From the NCBI RefSeq assembly GCF_023921125.1, contig NZ_CP099466.1, forward strand, positions 2,294,001-2,358,000: a DNA stretch of 64,000 bases, given 5' to 3'. The notes beneath the pieces were generated by a model, which saw nothing but the letters and a program-made list of their open reading frames with translations, made no database searches and had not been told where the DNA came from. Of the stretch, positions 1-7,836 are shown one piece after another; within the stretch, counting starts at the first letter, position 1; the number at the start of each line of letters is the position of its first letter. The position numbers and the translations under genes are program-made. The stretch comes from Arthrobacter caoxuetaonis (GTDB taxonomy: Bacteria > Actinomycetota > Actinomycetes > Actinomycetales > Micrococcaceae).

Positions 1-659
1 TCATAAAAGAAAGGCAATAGATATACGCGCTCGTGCATCAGCACACGTTTGTACTTGGAAATCCGATCGATATCGGAAGTAAAGACATGATCAAACGCTG
101 CTAAGAAATTTAGTGCTCCGTCGTTGGAGTCCGAATTGTCCCAGAGGACCGTAGGGATTCGACGCTCGCGACACCATAGAACTAAACTAAGTAACTGCGT
201 CGCACTGAAATCTGAGCTTGAGTTCCGTTGCCCTTCATCTTGGCCGCGGTCAGTTTCGACAATCAAAATGTCAGGTGAAAATTGGTTGCATTCTCTTTCC
301 CACCCTGCAGGAGTCGGCTGATGAACATTACATGTCATCTTGAACGCAGATGCAGTATATGTTCCTAGAATTCCCAAGACGCGGAGATCTGACAACCTTT
401 TAACTCCGCTGTTGCCGTTAGAGATTGGTCTTGATAACAAAGAACCGGGCGCAAATCGAGACCCGTCAAGTGATTCAGCAAGCATCTCCTTCAGCGACCC
501 ATCCATTTTCTCTGAGCGCCTCGCGTTTCCCAGGGCAGAGTCCTGGACATCGCGTTCTTCGAAGGTGGTGTTAGGGTCGCATTTCGTTGAAGGCTTGGAG
601 AGGGACGATTCATGCGGCTCGTTGACATCCGGCCTGTCTTCATAGAGTGGCTGCTCCAT
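1..659 (-). CDS. CgeB-like glycosyltransferase, 5' part, cut by window edge
   Basis: The minus strand is open from an ATG at 659 to the first base of the window (219 codons, no stop), so the 3' part lies outside. The first ~90 residues are polar and low in complexity. From about residue 95 the protein resembles the N-terminal half of CgeB/DUF3880-type glycosyltransferases. It has a strand-like LRVLGILGTYT start, then NVHQPTPAGW, PDILIVETD, RRIPTVLWDNSD, FDHVFTSDIDRISKYK and HERVYLLPFFY, which match the usual spacing of that family (IPTVFWN..D, FD.VFT.D...Y). The likely role is transfer of a sugar to a surface polymer; the acceptor is unknown. The codon use is less GC-rich than in the neighbours, which may mean horizontal origin. 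The family call rests on motif recall and could be refined by the missing C-terminal half. Confidence 0.72.
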   Translation of the reverse strand, partial: MEQPLYEDRPDVNEPHESSLSKPSTKCDPNTTFEERDVQDSALGNARRSEKMDGSLKEMLAESLDGSRFAPGSLLSRPISNGNSGVKRLSDLRVLGILGTYTASAFKMTCNVHQPTPAGWERECNQFSPDILIVETDRGQDEGQRNSSSDFSATQLLSLVLWCRERRIPTVLWDNSDSNDGALNFLAAFDHVFTSDIDRISKYKRVLMHERVYLLPFFY

Positions 660-690
660 TGTCTTCCCTTTTCGTTTCCTCACCAATCGC

Positions 691-846
691 TTACCCCCGA
701 ATCGTCTGAACGGCGAGCTTCATTCCACGATCCGTAAATGTGAATTCTACCCCAGCACGCTCTATTCCTTGGGTAGCAAATCGCGTGGTTATCTCAGGTG
801 TACTCTGATGGCCAGATACTTCTCTCCCCGTAGAGGTCGGCCATCA
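691..846 (-). other. Short open stretch in the 660-1157 gap, possible gene remnant
   Basis: About 500 bases between the glycosyltransferase and thiL hold no convincing gene. The minus strand has a 50-codon open stretch ending in TAA at 691-693, with an in-frame TGA at 844-846 upstream and no good start. Its end reads like a plausible protein tail (GVEFTFTDRGMKLAVQTIRG). It may be the tail of a decayed gene or chance. I see no other signal in the gap. Confidence 0.2.
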
Positions 847-1157
847 TTTAGTCGGGCAGTCGAAGAAGGACCGGGTGCCGACACGCGAAGTTAGCCGCTT
901 GGACGGTGAGAGGACACGCGAAGCTATGGAAAGGTGGCTGCCGCCTGGTCCTGACCAATAGCTTGGAGCTGTAATGTCACCGTACTGTGGATCTACGGAA
1001 CGTGAGAATCGTCCCGCCTAAGCCTGTGTCGGATGCCACTGTCCTGCCGGAATCCTGCTGATAAAAACTGCCAAGGTTCATGGCATCGCTTTTCGTTTGG
1101 CCGGGGACCCTGTCCAAGATCCTTTTTGTCGGTGTCACCGGCAGATTCTTAGATTGC

Positions 1158-2168
1158 TTAGCCGGCGAAATGATCCCACCCCACTGGCGGCGACTTCCTG
1201 CCCCGAACAGTCACCGTGCCGGCGCCGCTGCCCTTGGCGTCCGTTACCACGCCGATTCTTCGGAAGCCCCGCGGTAGCTCAGTCCCGTGCCCGAAAACGG
1301 CTAGCAGCCCATGGTCCTCTCCCCCACCTAGGACCCAGTCGACCGCGTTGGCCCCCATGCCCTTAGCAGCTTCCGTCAGTTGTTCTGCTTCGCGCAGCAA
1401 TGCCTGAGGATCAAGGTCGACCCCTACTCCTGATGTAAGGGCTAGCCGGCCGGCATCGCGCACCAGCCCGTCAGAAATGTCCATCATGGCGTGAGCCCCC
1501 GCCACAGCCGCTGCGGGTCCGGCAGCCAAGGGCGGGCACGGACGGGACTGCGAGGCCGCGAGTGACCGCTCCCAGCCGCCCATGGCCGCGTAGTCCGCGC
1601 CGCTGTCCAGCAACGCCAGCCCGGCAGCTGCATGGCCCAGCGCCCCGCAGACCGCCAGGGTGTCCCCTGGCCGGGCTCCCGAGCGCAGAACGGGTGCCCG
1701 GCCCTGCAAGTCGCCCGTGACCGCAGCCGTAACCACCAGAGACTGACCGCGGCCAAGGTCGCCGCCGGCCACGGTGCATTGTTCGGCACCCAGTGCACGC
1801 AGCGCCGCGGAGAGGCCGTCTGCCAGGCCTTCCACCCAGGTAATACGGGTGTCCCCCGGCAGCGTCAGGCTAACGACCAGCGACGTCGCCACGGCGCCCA
1901 TGGCATTAATGTCCGAAAGGTTCTGCGCCGCACACTTCCAGCCGACGTCGAAGCCGGTTGTGCGGTACCCGCCGGGCCACTGCAGCCGGAAGTCCTGATC
2001 CTGGACCAGAGTGTCTATGGAGATGACCGTCCGACCATCGGGAGCTGCCAGCATCGCAGCGTCGTCTCCGGGGCCCAGGAGGGCCTTTCCGGCTCCCAGC
2101 CGCGGGAAGATCCTTGCCAGCAGTTCCCCTTCACTGAGTTCCGCTACGTGCTGGGGGTGGTATGCCAC
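1158..2168 (-). CDS. thiL: Thiamine-monophosphate kinase ThiL
   Basis: The 336-residue protein phosphorylates thiamine monophosphate to thiamine diphosphate, the last step of cofactor synthesis, in the cytoplasm. The N-terminus has the family pattern ELLARIFPRL followed by GPGDDAAML, whose acidic residues bind Mg-ATP. Further family blocks are ISIDTLVQDQDF, the SDINAMGA segment near residue 88, VAGGDLGRG and the MDISDGLVRDAGRL motif near residue 230. Length is normal. The start is a GTG at 2168, with a weak purine-rich AAGGAC about 12 bases upstream. It is divergent from the DUF1697 gene with an 82-base shared promoter region. No TPP riboswitch was seen upstream. Confidence 0.93.
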   Translation of the reverse strand: MAYHPQHVAELSEGELLARIFPRLGAGKALLGPGDDAAMLAAPDGRTVISIDTLVQDQDFRLQWPGGYRTTGFDVGWKCAAQNLSDINAMGAVATSLVVSLTLPGDTRITWVEGLADGLSAALRALGAEQCTVAGGDLGRGQSLVVTAAVTGDLQGRAPVLRSGARPGDTLAVCGALGHAAAGLALLDSGADYAAMGGWERSLAASQSRPCPPLAAGPAAAVAGAHAMMDISDGLVRDAGRLALTSGVGVDLDPQALLREAEQLTEAAKGMGANAVDWVLGGGEDHGLLAVFGHGTELPRGFRRIGVVTDAKGSGAGTVTVRGRKSPPVGWDHFAG

Positions 2169-2250
2169 GAAAATCCGTTGTCCTTTGCCTCACGCTTGCC
2201 GAGCTTTCATTATGCTTCATGGCTTCCCTGCGCCGGAGTACCCTCGCCCT

Positions 2251-2787
2251 ATGAAGGGATCAGTAACACGGTTCGCCATTCTCCTGCGGGGCGTGAACGT
2301 CGGAGGAATAACGGTCAAGATGGCTGACCTGCGTGCAGTCCTCCAAGGTCTGGGGCTCCAGGCGGTGCGAACCCTGCTGGCCAGCGGCAACGCCGTCGTG
2401 ACTTCTGACCTGGAACCCGTCGTGCTCAAGGCCAGCGTCGAGCAGGCGCTGCGTACGGAGTTCGGCTATGAGGCGTGGGTGATTGTGCTGCCCGTCACCC
2501 GCGTAGCCGAGCTTGCCGATGCGGTTCCCTATGCCGCAGACGATCCCGCCGTCCACGCCTACGTCACGTTCTCCTCGGATCCGGGGGTGCTGGACGAACT
2601 GGTTGGACTCGGAGCTGCTGCCGGACAGGAACAGGTTCGGCTCGGGGCCGAGGCAGTGGCGTGGACAGCCCGGAAAGGGTTGGCGCTGGATTCCACGCTT
2701 TCGAAGGCAACTGGAAAACCGCGCTATAAGTCTGCGACGACGACCCGCAATTTACGGACACTGCACAAAATAGTGGATGCTGGATAA
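2251..2787 (+). CDS. DUF1697 family protein
   Basis: The 178-residue protein begins MKGSVTRFAILLRGVNVGG, the hallmark N-terminus of DUF1697, followed by MADLRAVL and TLLASGNAVV and ending in a conserved KSATTTRNLRTLHKI-type tail. The family is widespread in actinobacteria and has no established biochemical function. The open frame continues upstream, but the family start matches the ATG at 2251, so the upstream part, which overlaps thiL, is not counted. A hairpin follows the stop codon. It appears to be a single-gene transcript. Confidence 0.85.
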   Translation: MKGSVTRFAILLRGVNVGGITVKMADLRAVLQGLGLQAVRTLLASGNAVVTSDLEPVVLKASVEQALRTEFGYEAWVIVLPVTRVAELADAVPYAADDPAVHAYVTFSSDPGVLDELVGLGAAAGQEQVRLGAEAVAWTARKGLALDSTLSKATGKPRYKSATTTRNLRTLHKIVDAG

Positions 2788-2801
2788 ACCGAGTTAAAGA
2801 A

Positions 2802-2833
2802 AACAGCCCCGGACATTTCTGTCCAGGGCTGTT
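2802..2833. terminator. Hairpin between DUF1697 gene and tRNA-Glu
   Basis: An AACAGCCC/GGGCTGTT inverted repeat with a further GGAC/GTCC step and a short loop lies 15 bases after the DUF1697 stop and just before the 3' end of the minus-strand tRNA-Glu. It probably serves both converging transcripts. Confidence 0.65.
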
Positions 2834-2840
2834 GCCTAGT

Positions 2841-2912
2841 GACCCCAGCGGGATTCGAACCCGCGTTATCGCCGTGAGAGGGCGACGTACTAGGCCGCTA
2901 TACGATGGGGCC
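2841..2912 (-). tRNA. tRNA-Glu (CUC)
   Basis: The minus strand folds as a 72-base cloverleaf. The acceptor GGCCCCA pairs with UGGGGUC, the T arm has GGUUCGAAUCC, and the anticodon loop CCCTCTCACGG gives anticodon CUC (glutamate). CCA is not encoded. It lies about 90 bases from tRNA-Gln and in the same neighbourhood and orientation as gltX. Confidence 0.95.
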
Positions 2913-3001
2913 ATTTTGCTTCACTTGCTAAGTGAGCTCAATAAGTATTCCATACTCATTGATTCTTTCTCAAATCCGGCGAGAACCTTCTTTGATTAGC
3001 G

Positions 3002-3073
3002 CTGGGATACCAGGACTCGAACCTAGAATGTCGGTACCAGAAACCGATGTGTTGCCAATTACACCATATCCCA
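3002..3073 (-). tRNA. tRNA-Gln (CUG)
   Basis: The minus strand folds as a 72-base cloverleaf with acceptor TGGGATA/TATCCCA, a T arm with GGTTCGAGTCC and anticodon loop TTTCTGGT, giving CUG (glutamine). CCA is not encoded. It may be co-transcribed with tRNA-Glu downstream. Confidence 0.95.
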
Positions 3074-3222
3074 ATGTGTTGATCCGGGCTGCTTCGGAAG
3101 CTTGAACATCCGGCTGCAACCCCTCAGCACGAGTTATTACTATACACGGGTTCGGGGCGGAGTACAAAACGGCTCCGCTTACTCGGCCCGGAGGCAAGGA
3201 ACGCACGCTGTACAGGTCAGGA

Positions 3223-3963
3223 TCACGCCAGTACCGGCGGCAGGAACCCTTCGACCAGTTCATTCAACGACCCGATTCTGGCCAGCGTCTTGGTTGCCGC
3301 GGCACCTTCCCCGATCCCGGTGCGGTCCAGCCAGATGCCCTGCAGCCCCGCGCTGCAGGCACCGCGGGCATCCACCTCGGGATTGTCGCCGACGTACAGG
3401 GTGCGGGCCGGATCAGTGCCCAGCAACCGTACGCCTTCAAGGAAGATCGCCGGATCCGGCTTCGCAGCGTCCACGGCGTCAATGCCCACCAGGACCTTGA
3501 TCCGTTCCAGGCCTGCGGCATCGAGCTTGGCCCGCTGGTAGTCGTGCACGTTGTTGCTCACGGCCCCGTAGGGGATGCCGCGGGCATCCAGTTCGTCCAG
3601 GACCGGAACGACGTCGTCATATGCCTTGAAATGCCTGGGCAGTTCGCGGTCATAGGCATCGTTCCAGGCAGCCTCTGCGTCGTCGTCGAACACCGGGAGG
3701 CCGTGCGCCTGCTGCGCGTGTGCCACGCGCAGCAGGCGCTGGCGGGTGAAGCTCAGCTCCCCCGTCAGGTACTTGTCGTAGTAGCCCTGCGGATCGGCTG
3801 CGTAGAGGTGCTGGTAGGCCGCCCAGTCCTCCTCGGTGAAGTGTGCCAGGTCCGCGGCGCTGATTTCACGCAGCGTGTTGCCCATGGCCGTGCGGAGGTC
3901 CACGAGGGTCTCGTCGATATCAAAGAGCACCCCCATGGGCCTGCTGCTCCGCACTTCACTCAT
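3223..3963 (-). CDS. HAD-family hydrolase
   Basis: The 246-residue cytoplasmic protein carries the HAD phosphatase motifs. Motif I is VLFDIDETLVD at residues 12-22, with the nucleophile Asp and the acid/base Asp. Motif II is the AVSNN segment, motif III the Lys in GIDAVDAAKPDPAIF, and motif IV LYVGDNPEVDARGA. A helical cap between motifs I and II marks it as subfamily IA, like phosphoglycolate phosphatase and (S)-2-haloacid dehalogenase. The substrate cannot be read. The ATG at 3963 lies 7 bases after the gltX stop, so the two are very probably co-transcribed. Confidence 0.85.
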   Translation of the reverse strand: MSEVRSSRPMGVLFDIDETLVDLRTAMGNTLREISAADLAHFTEEDWAAYQHLYAADPQGYYDKYLTGELSFTRQRLLRVAHAQQAHGLPVFDDDAEAAWNDAYDRELPRHFKAYDDVVPVLDELDARGIPYGAVSNNVHDYQRAKLDAAGLERIKVLVGIDAVDAAKPDPAIFLEGVRLLGTDPARTLYVGDNPEVDARGACSAGLQGIWLDRTGIGEGAAATKTLARIGSLNELVEGFLPPVLA

Positions 3964-3970
3964 GGACGGC

Positions 3971-5491
3971 TCAGGCCTCGGCAGCGCGGAACGCGCGGAT
4001 CCGTGCCAGTGACGAGTCCTTGCCCAGGATCACCATGGACTCGAACAGCGGCGGGGAGATCCGGCGGCCGGAGACGGCCGTACGGACGGGTCCGAATGCC
4101 AGCCGGGGCTTGATGCCCATCTCGTCCACCAGTGCTGAGCGAAGGGCTGCCTGGATGTTCTCGGCCGTCCACTCCTGCACGGGCTCGAGCGCCGCGAGCG
4201 TGGCATCGAGCACCTCGGTGAGGTTGGCCGGAAGGCCCTTCCGCGCGTCGTCCGCCACGTCAATGGCGTCGTCGGCCTTGAAAAGGAAGCCAAGCATGTC
4301 CGGAGCTTCACCCAGCAGCGTGATGCGTTCCTGCACCAGTGGCGCAGCTTCAGTGAGGATCTCCTCCTGGCGCTCAGTGAGCTGCTCCCCCACCAATCCG
4401 GCGTGCTGGAGGTAGGGCACCAGCCGGCCGCGGAAGTCAGCGGCGTCCAGCCGGCGCACGTGGGTGCCGTTGATTGCTTCGGCTTTCTTCAGGTCGAAGC
4501 GTGCCGGGTTGGAGAGCACATCGTGAATGTCGAAGTTCTGCACTAGTTCCTCGACCGTGAAGATGTCCTCATCGGCGGAGAGCGACCAGCCCAGCAGGGA
4601 CAGGTAGTTGAGCAGGCCTTCGGGGATGAATCCGCGTTCACGGTGCAGGAAGAGGCTGGACTCCGGGTCACGCTTGGAGAGCTTCTTGTTGCCGCCGCCC
4701 ATGACGTACGGCAGGTGCCCGAAGAGCGGCATGTACTGCGCAACTCCGACGTCAATCAGCGCCCGGTACAGGGCAATCTGCCGAGGTGTGGAGGAGAGCA
4801 GGTCTTCGCCACGGAGAACATGGGTGATCCCCATCAGGGCGTCGTCGACCGGATTCACCAAGGTGTACAGGGGAGCACCGTTGGCACGGACGACGACGAA
4901 GTCCGGGACGGTGCCGGCCTTGAACGTGATCTCGCCGCGGACCAGGTCGTTGAAGGTGATGTCTTCGTCCGGCATCCGCACCCGGAGCACGGGCTCGCGG
5001 CCCTCGGCTTTGAAGGCGGCGATCTGCTCTTCGGTCAGGTCCCGGTCAAAGTTGTCATAGCCGAGCTTGATGTCACGGCCGGCGGCGCGGTGCCGGGCCT
5101 CGATTTCCTCCGGGGTGGAGTAGGACTCGTAAAGGTGCCCCGCGTCCTTGAGCTTGGCGATGACGTCCTGGTAGATCTCTCCGCGCTGGGACTGGCGGTA
5201 CGGTTCGTGCGGACCGCCAACGTTTACGCCTTCGTCCCAGGTGATGCCCAGCCAGTCGAGTGCGTCCAGAAGCTGCAGGAAGCTCTCTTCACTGTCCCGG
5301 GCCGAGTCGGTGTCTTCGATGCGGAAGATCATCTTGCCGCCGGTGTGCTTGGCGTAGGCCCAGTTGAACAGGGCGGTGCGGATCAGGCCCACGTGGGGCG
5401 TGCCGGTCGGGGACGGGCAGAAACGGACCCGCACCGGAGTGTTGTCGTCGACGGTGGGGAGATCAGCGAAGGAAGAAGGCTCAGTAGTCAT
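3971..5491 (-). CDS. gltX: Glutamyl-tRNA synthetase
   Basis: The 506-residue class I synthetase charges tRNA-Glu with glutamate. In lineages without GlnRS it also mischarges tRNA-Gln for later amidation. The class I signature appears as [20 protein letters not shown] (HIGH variant) near residues 23-42 and KKLSKRD as the KMSKS loop near residue 270. FRIEDTD and the C-terminal helical anticodon-binding domain are present. Length is normal for the family. The gene sits in a run with an FAH-type hydrolase, a membrane protein and a HAD hydrolase, with its cognate tRNA genes downstream. Confidence 0.97.
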   Translation of the reverse strand: MTTEPSSFADLPTVDDNTPVRVRFCPSPTGTPHVGLIRTALFNWAYAKHTGGKMIFRIEDTDSARDSEESFLQLLDALDWLGITWDEGVNVGGPHEPYRQSQRGEIYQDVIAKLKDAGHLYESYSTPEEIEARHRAAGRDIKLGYDNFDRDLTEEQIAAFKAEGREPVLRVRMPDEDITFNDLVRGEITFKAGTVPDFVVVRANGAPLYTLVNPVDDALMGITHVLRGEDLLSSTPRQIALYRALIDVGVAQYMPLFGHLPYVMGGGNKKLSKRDPESSLFLHRERGFIPEGLLNYLSLLGWSLSADEDIFTVEELVQNFDIHDVLSNPARFDLKKAEAINGTHVRRLDAADFRGRLVPYLQHAGLVGEQLTERQEEILTEAAPLVQERITLLGEAPDMLGFLFKADDAIDVADDARKGLPANLTEVLDATLAALEPVQEWTAENIQAALRSALVDEMGIKPRLAFGPVRTAVSGRRISPPLFESMVILGKDSSLARIRAFRAAEA

Positions 5492-5537
5492 GATGCTTCA
5501 AGTCTAGCCGCCGTCCACCCAGGGAACCGCGGCGGGT

Positions 5538-6170
5538 TCACGCCACGGCTGCCAGAAGCGCCCAAGGTATGCCCGCGCCCAGTACGGCACCAATCGCGGC
5601 GGCAGCCAGTTTCCTGCCGGAGAACTTCCGGTCCGGCCAGAACACTCCGGCAGCTGCGGCTGCTGCCAAGGCCAACCATCCGATCCACGCCAGGGGACCG
5701 ACTGAGGGAAGGCCGGAGAACAGCATGGCGGCCGCGCCGGCACCGCCGCAAAAAACCAGCAGTCCGTTATCCAGGGCGGCGGCCCGCTGGAGCAGCAGGC
5801 CAGCCGCCGCCGAGGCTGTAAAGGCAAAGACGGCGGCTGCAACCGCCAGGGGTCCATCGAGCCACAGAATCAGCCGCAGCAATATAAAGCACAAGGCGAC
5901 GGCGCCGAGCACCACCGGCCCCGTTGGAGCAGCTGCTGCCCAGCGGCTCAAATCGTTCCGCCGCTGGAGCACGGCCACCAGGACCACGGGGAAGACGCAC
6001 AGCAGCAAGGCACTGCCTATCCCCCACAACCAGGGGGTGTCTTCACCTCTCATGCCGGCTTCCCCATGAAAAGGGGCTATTAGCAGCGCCGCAGACCACA
6101 CACTTACGGCAGCGGCAGCGGGGAAGCCCGCTGCCCGACGCGCGCCGTCGTACGTTGAGTCCTCTGTCAT
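5538..6170 (-). CDS. Multi-pass membrane protein of unknown function
   Basis: The 210-residue protein is rich in Ala, Leu and Val, with about six or seven hydrophobic stretches (for example WSAALLIAPF, GIGSALLLCVFPVVLVAV, VVLGAVALCFILLRLI). No catalytic motif was recognised. It lies between the FAH-type hydrolase (16 bases upstream) and gltX (46 bases downstream) on the same strand and is probably in the same transcript. The coding call rests on position, start and hydrophobic pattern. Confidence 0.65.
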   Translation of the reverse strand: MTEDSTYDGARRAAGFPAAAAVSVWSAALLIAPFHGEAGMRGEDTPWLWGIGSALLLCVFPVVLVAVLQRRNDLSRWAAAAPTGPVVLGAVALCFILLRLILWLDGPLAVAAAVFAFTASAAAGLLLQRAAALDNGLLVFCGGAGAAAMLFSGLPSVGPLAWIGWLALAAAAAAGVFWPDRKFSGRKLAAAAIGAVLGAGIPWALLAAVA

Positions 6171-6185
6171 TTCTTGATGTGCTTG

Positions 6186-6959
6186 CTAGCCGCGGGCAAT
6201 ATTGGCCAGCGTGCCGATTCCCTCGACCTGGACTTCGATCCTCTGCCCGTCCGTGATCAGGCCGACGCCGGCCGGGGTGCCGGTGAGGATGATGTCACCG
6301 GGAAGCAGGGTGAAAGCCTGGGACACGTACGACACCAGTTCCCTGACGCCCCACACCATCTCGGAAGTGTTGCCGTCCTGCACGAGTTCGCCGTCGAGGT
6401 AAGACCGCACAGCCAGGTTATCCGTGTCCAGCTCCGTCTCAATCCAGGGACCGACGGGGCAGGAGGTGTCGAAGCCCTTGGCGCGGGCCCACTGACCGTC
6501 GGTGCGCTGGGCGTCGCGCGCAGTGAGGTCGTTCGCGCAGGTGTACCCGAAGACCACTTCGTCCACCCGTTCAAGCGGAACGTCCTTGCAGATGCGTCCG
6601 ATCACCACGGCCAGCTCGGCCTCGTAGGAGATCTCATCCGAGAAGGAGGGCAGGACGATCGGATCGTTCGGCCCGATCACGGAGGTGTTCGGCTTGAAGA
6701 ACATCAACGGTGCTGCCGGGACTTCACCGCCCATTTCAGCCGCATGGTCCGCGTAGTTCTTGCCGATGCCCACGACTTTGCTGCGGGGAATGATCGGTGC
6801 GAGGAGGCGTACGTCCTCGAGCTTGTGCCGCTCCCCCGTGAGCTGCACGCCGGAGAAAAACGGGTCCCCCTTGATAACGGCAATTTCTTCATGGCCTTCA
6901 TCGCCGTCGACGACGCCGAAGGTAGGGTCACTGTCCTGGATAAACCGAGCAATACGCAT
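6186..6959 (-). CDS. Fumarylacetoacetate hydrolase family protein
   Basis: The 257-residue protein belongs to the FAH/YisK family, which cleaves or decarboxylates acylpyruvates and oxaloacetate-like substrates with a divalent metal. Visible are VVGIGKNYADHAAEMG at about residues 60-75, the acidic metal ligands in SYEAELAVVIGR, FGYTCANDLTARD, KGFDTSCPVGPW and the C-terminal LPGDIILTGTPAGVG. Length is normal for the short actinobacterial members that precede gltX. An array of 22-bp repeats starts about 80 bases upstream of its ATG, in the place of its promoter region. Confidence 0.88.
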   Translation of the reverse strand: MRIARFIQDSDPTFGVVDGDEGHEEIAVIKGDPFFSGVQLTGERHKLEDVRLLAPIIPRSKVVGIGKNYADHAAEMGGEVPAAPLMFFKPNTSVIGPNDPIVLPSFSDEISYEAELAVVIGRICKDVPLERVDEVVFGYTCANDLTARDAQRTDGQWARAKGFDTSCPVGPWIETELDTDNLAVRSYLDGELVQDGNTSEMVWGVRELVSYVSQAFTLLPGDIILTGTPAGVGLITDGQRIEVQVEGIGTLANIARG

Positions 6960-7037
6960 GGGTTCAAGCCTAGTCGAGAATGTGTGTACGCACGCATGGA
7001 CCGTGGCTGGCTACCGGAGCAGGGTGAGTGTTCGCTA

Positions 7038-7186
7038 GCAGGGTGGAACAGCGTGGAAAGCAGGGTGGAACAGCGTGGAAAGCAGGGTGGAACAGCGTGG
7101 AAAGCAGGGTGGAACAGCGTGGAAAGCAGGGTGGAACAGCGTGGAAAGCAGGGTGGAACAGCGTGGAAAGCAGGGTGGAACAGCGG
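7038..7186. repeat. 22-bp tandem repeat, seven copies
   Basis: The segment holds six full and one partial copies of a 22-bp unit made of CAGGGTGGAA plus CAGCGTGGAA plus AG, with copies starting at 7038, 7060, 7082, 7104, 7126, 7148 and 7170. The unit is itself two near-identical decamers. Because 22 is not a multiple of 3 and the unit contains no stop, several frames stay open on both strands; none of these looks like a real protein. The array lies upstream of the FAH gene (minus strand). It has no spacers, so it is not a CRISPR array. Confidence 0.95.
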
Positions 7187-7786
7187 AGACAACGCAGCCT
7201 GGCTTTGGATGACTGGGTACAGGCCGGGACCACCCAGATACACACGGTTCCAGCATCAGGGGCGGGCTACGAACTAAAACGTGGAGAGCCGCTCTGAAGT
7301 TTTCCATGGGCTGCGCCTCGGTGACTGCTCACAACGCCGCGGCCCTGAACCGGGATGGGAAGAAGCCCTAAGACAAGACCCTTTCGCAGCACGTGGTGGA
7401 CCGACCTGCGACAAATCGGCGCCTTGCCTGTCCTAGTCGCTCACGTCACCGTAGGCAGGACAGTCCAAACCGCAATGAAACTAGCCGGCATCGGCGTGCT
7501 TCCCCATCGAAGCCGCGGGCTGCTCGCATCATCCGACGGGAACATCCATCCGCCCCCAGCACCCGCGCGTGTGGTGTGGCAAAAATAGCGAGACCTCACG
7601 CGAAGACCCGGTTCCAAAGAACCTGCTTCAGCTGCTTGAGGATAAAGCACACGGGTAACTTCCCGCCCAGATGGGTGAGATCAACCGCCATCGTAGAAAA
7701 TATCGGGCAGCTGCGGAACGCGGCGGTCGAAGTACACCTCGCCAGGAAACATCATTGCCAGCGCTTACCTGCAACCCGTCGAAGTG
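7187..7786. other. Gap with no recognised gene between repeat array and glycosyltransferase
   Basis: About 600 bases show only short overlapping open frames without family motifs, plausible starts or ribosome sites. The region may include decayed sequence, but I cannot name a parent gene. The promoter of the downstream glycosyltransferase should lie in its right part. Confidence 0.4.
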
Positions 7787-7809
7787 GTCTTTTAGCTAAG
7801 CTAAAAGAC
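7787..7809. promoter_or_regulatory. 23-bp perfect palindrome before glycosyltransferase gene
   Basis: Two 11-base arms (GTCTTTTAGCT / AGCTAAAAGAC) flank a single central base, 27 bases before the ATG at 7837. It could be an operator or a hairpin in the mRNA leader. No other copy was noticed in the window. Confidence 0.5.
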
Positions 7810-7836
7810 TGAAGTCCCTAGATCGGAGCGTCGCCT

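Noticed and set aside
7028..7307. Repetitive proteins in several frames on both strands across the 22-bp array
   Set aside because: They arise because the unit has no stop in any frame; no start site, motif or natural composition supports them. The lack of spacers also rules out a CRISPR array.
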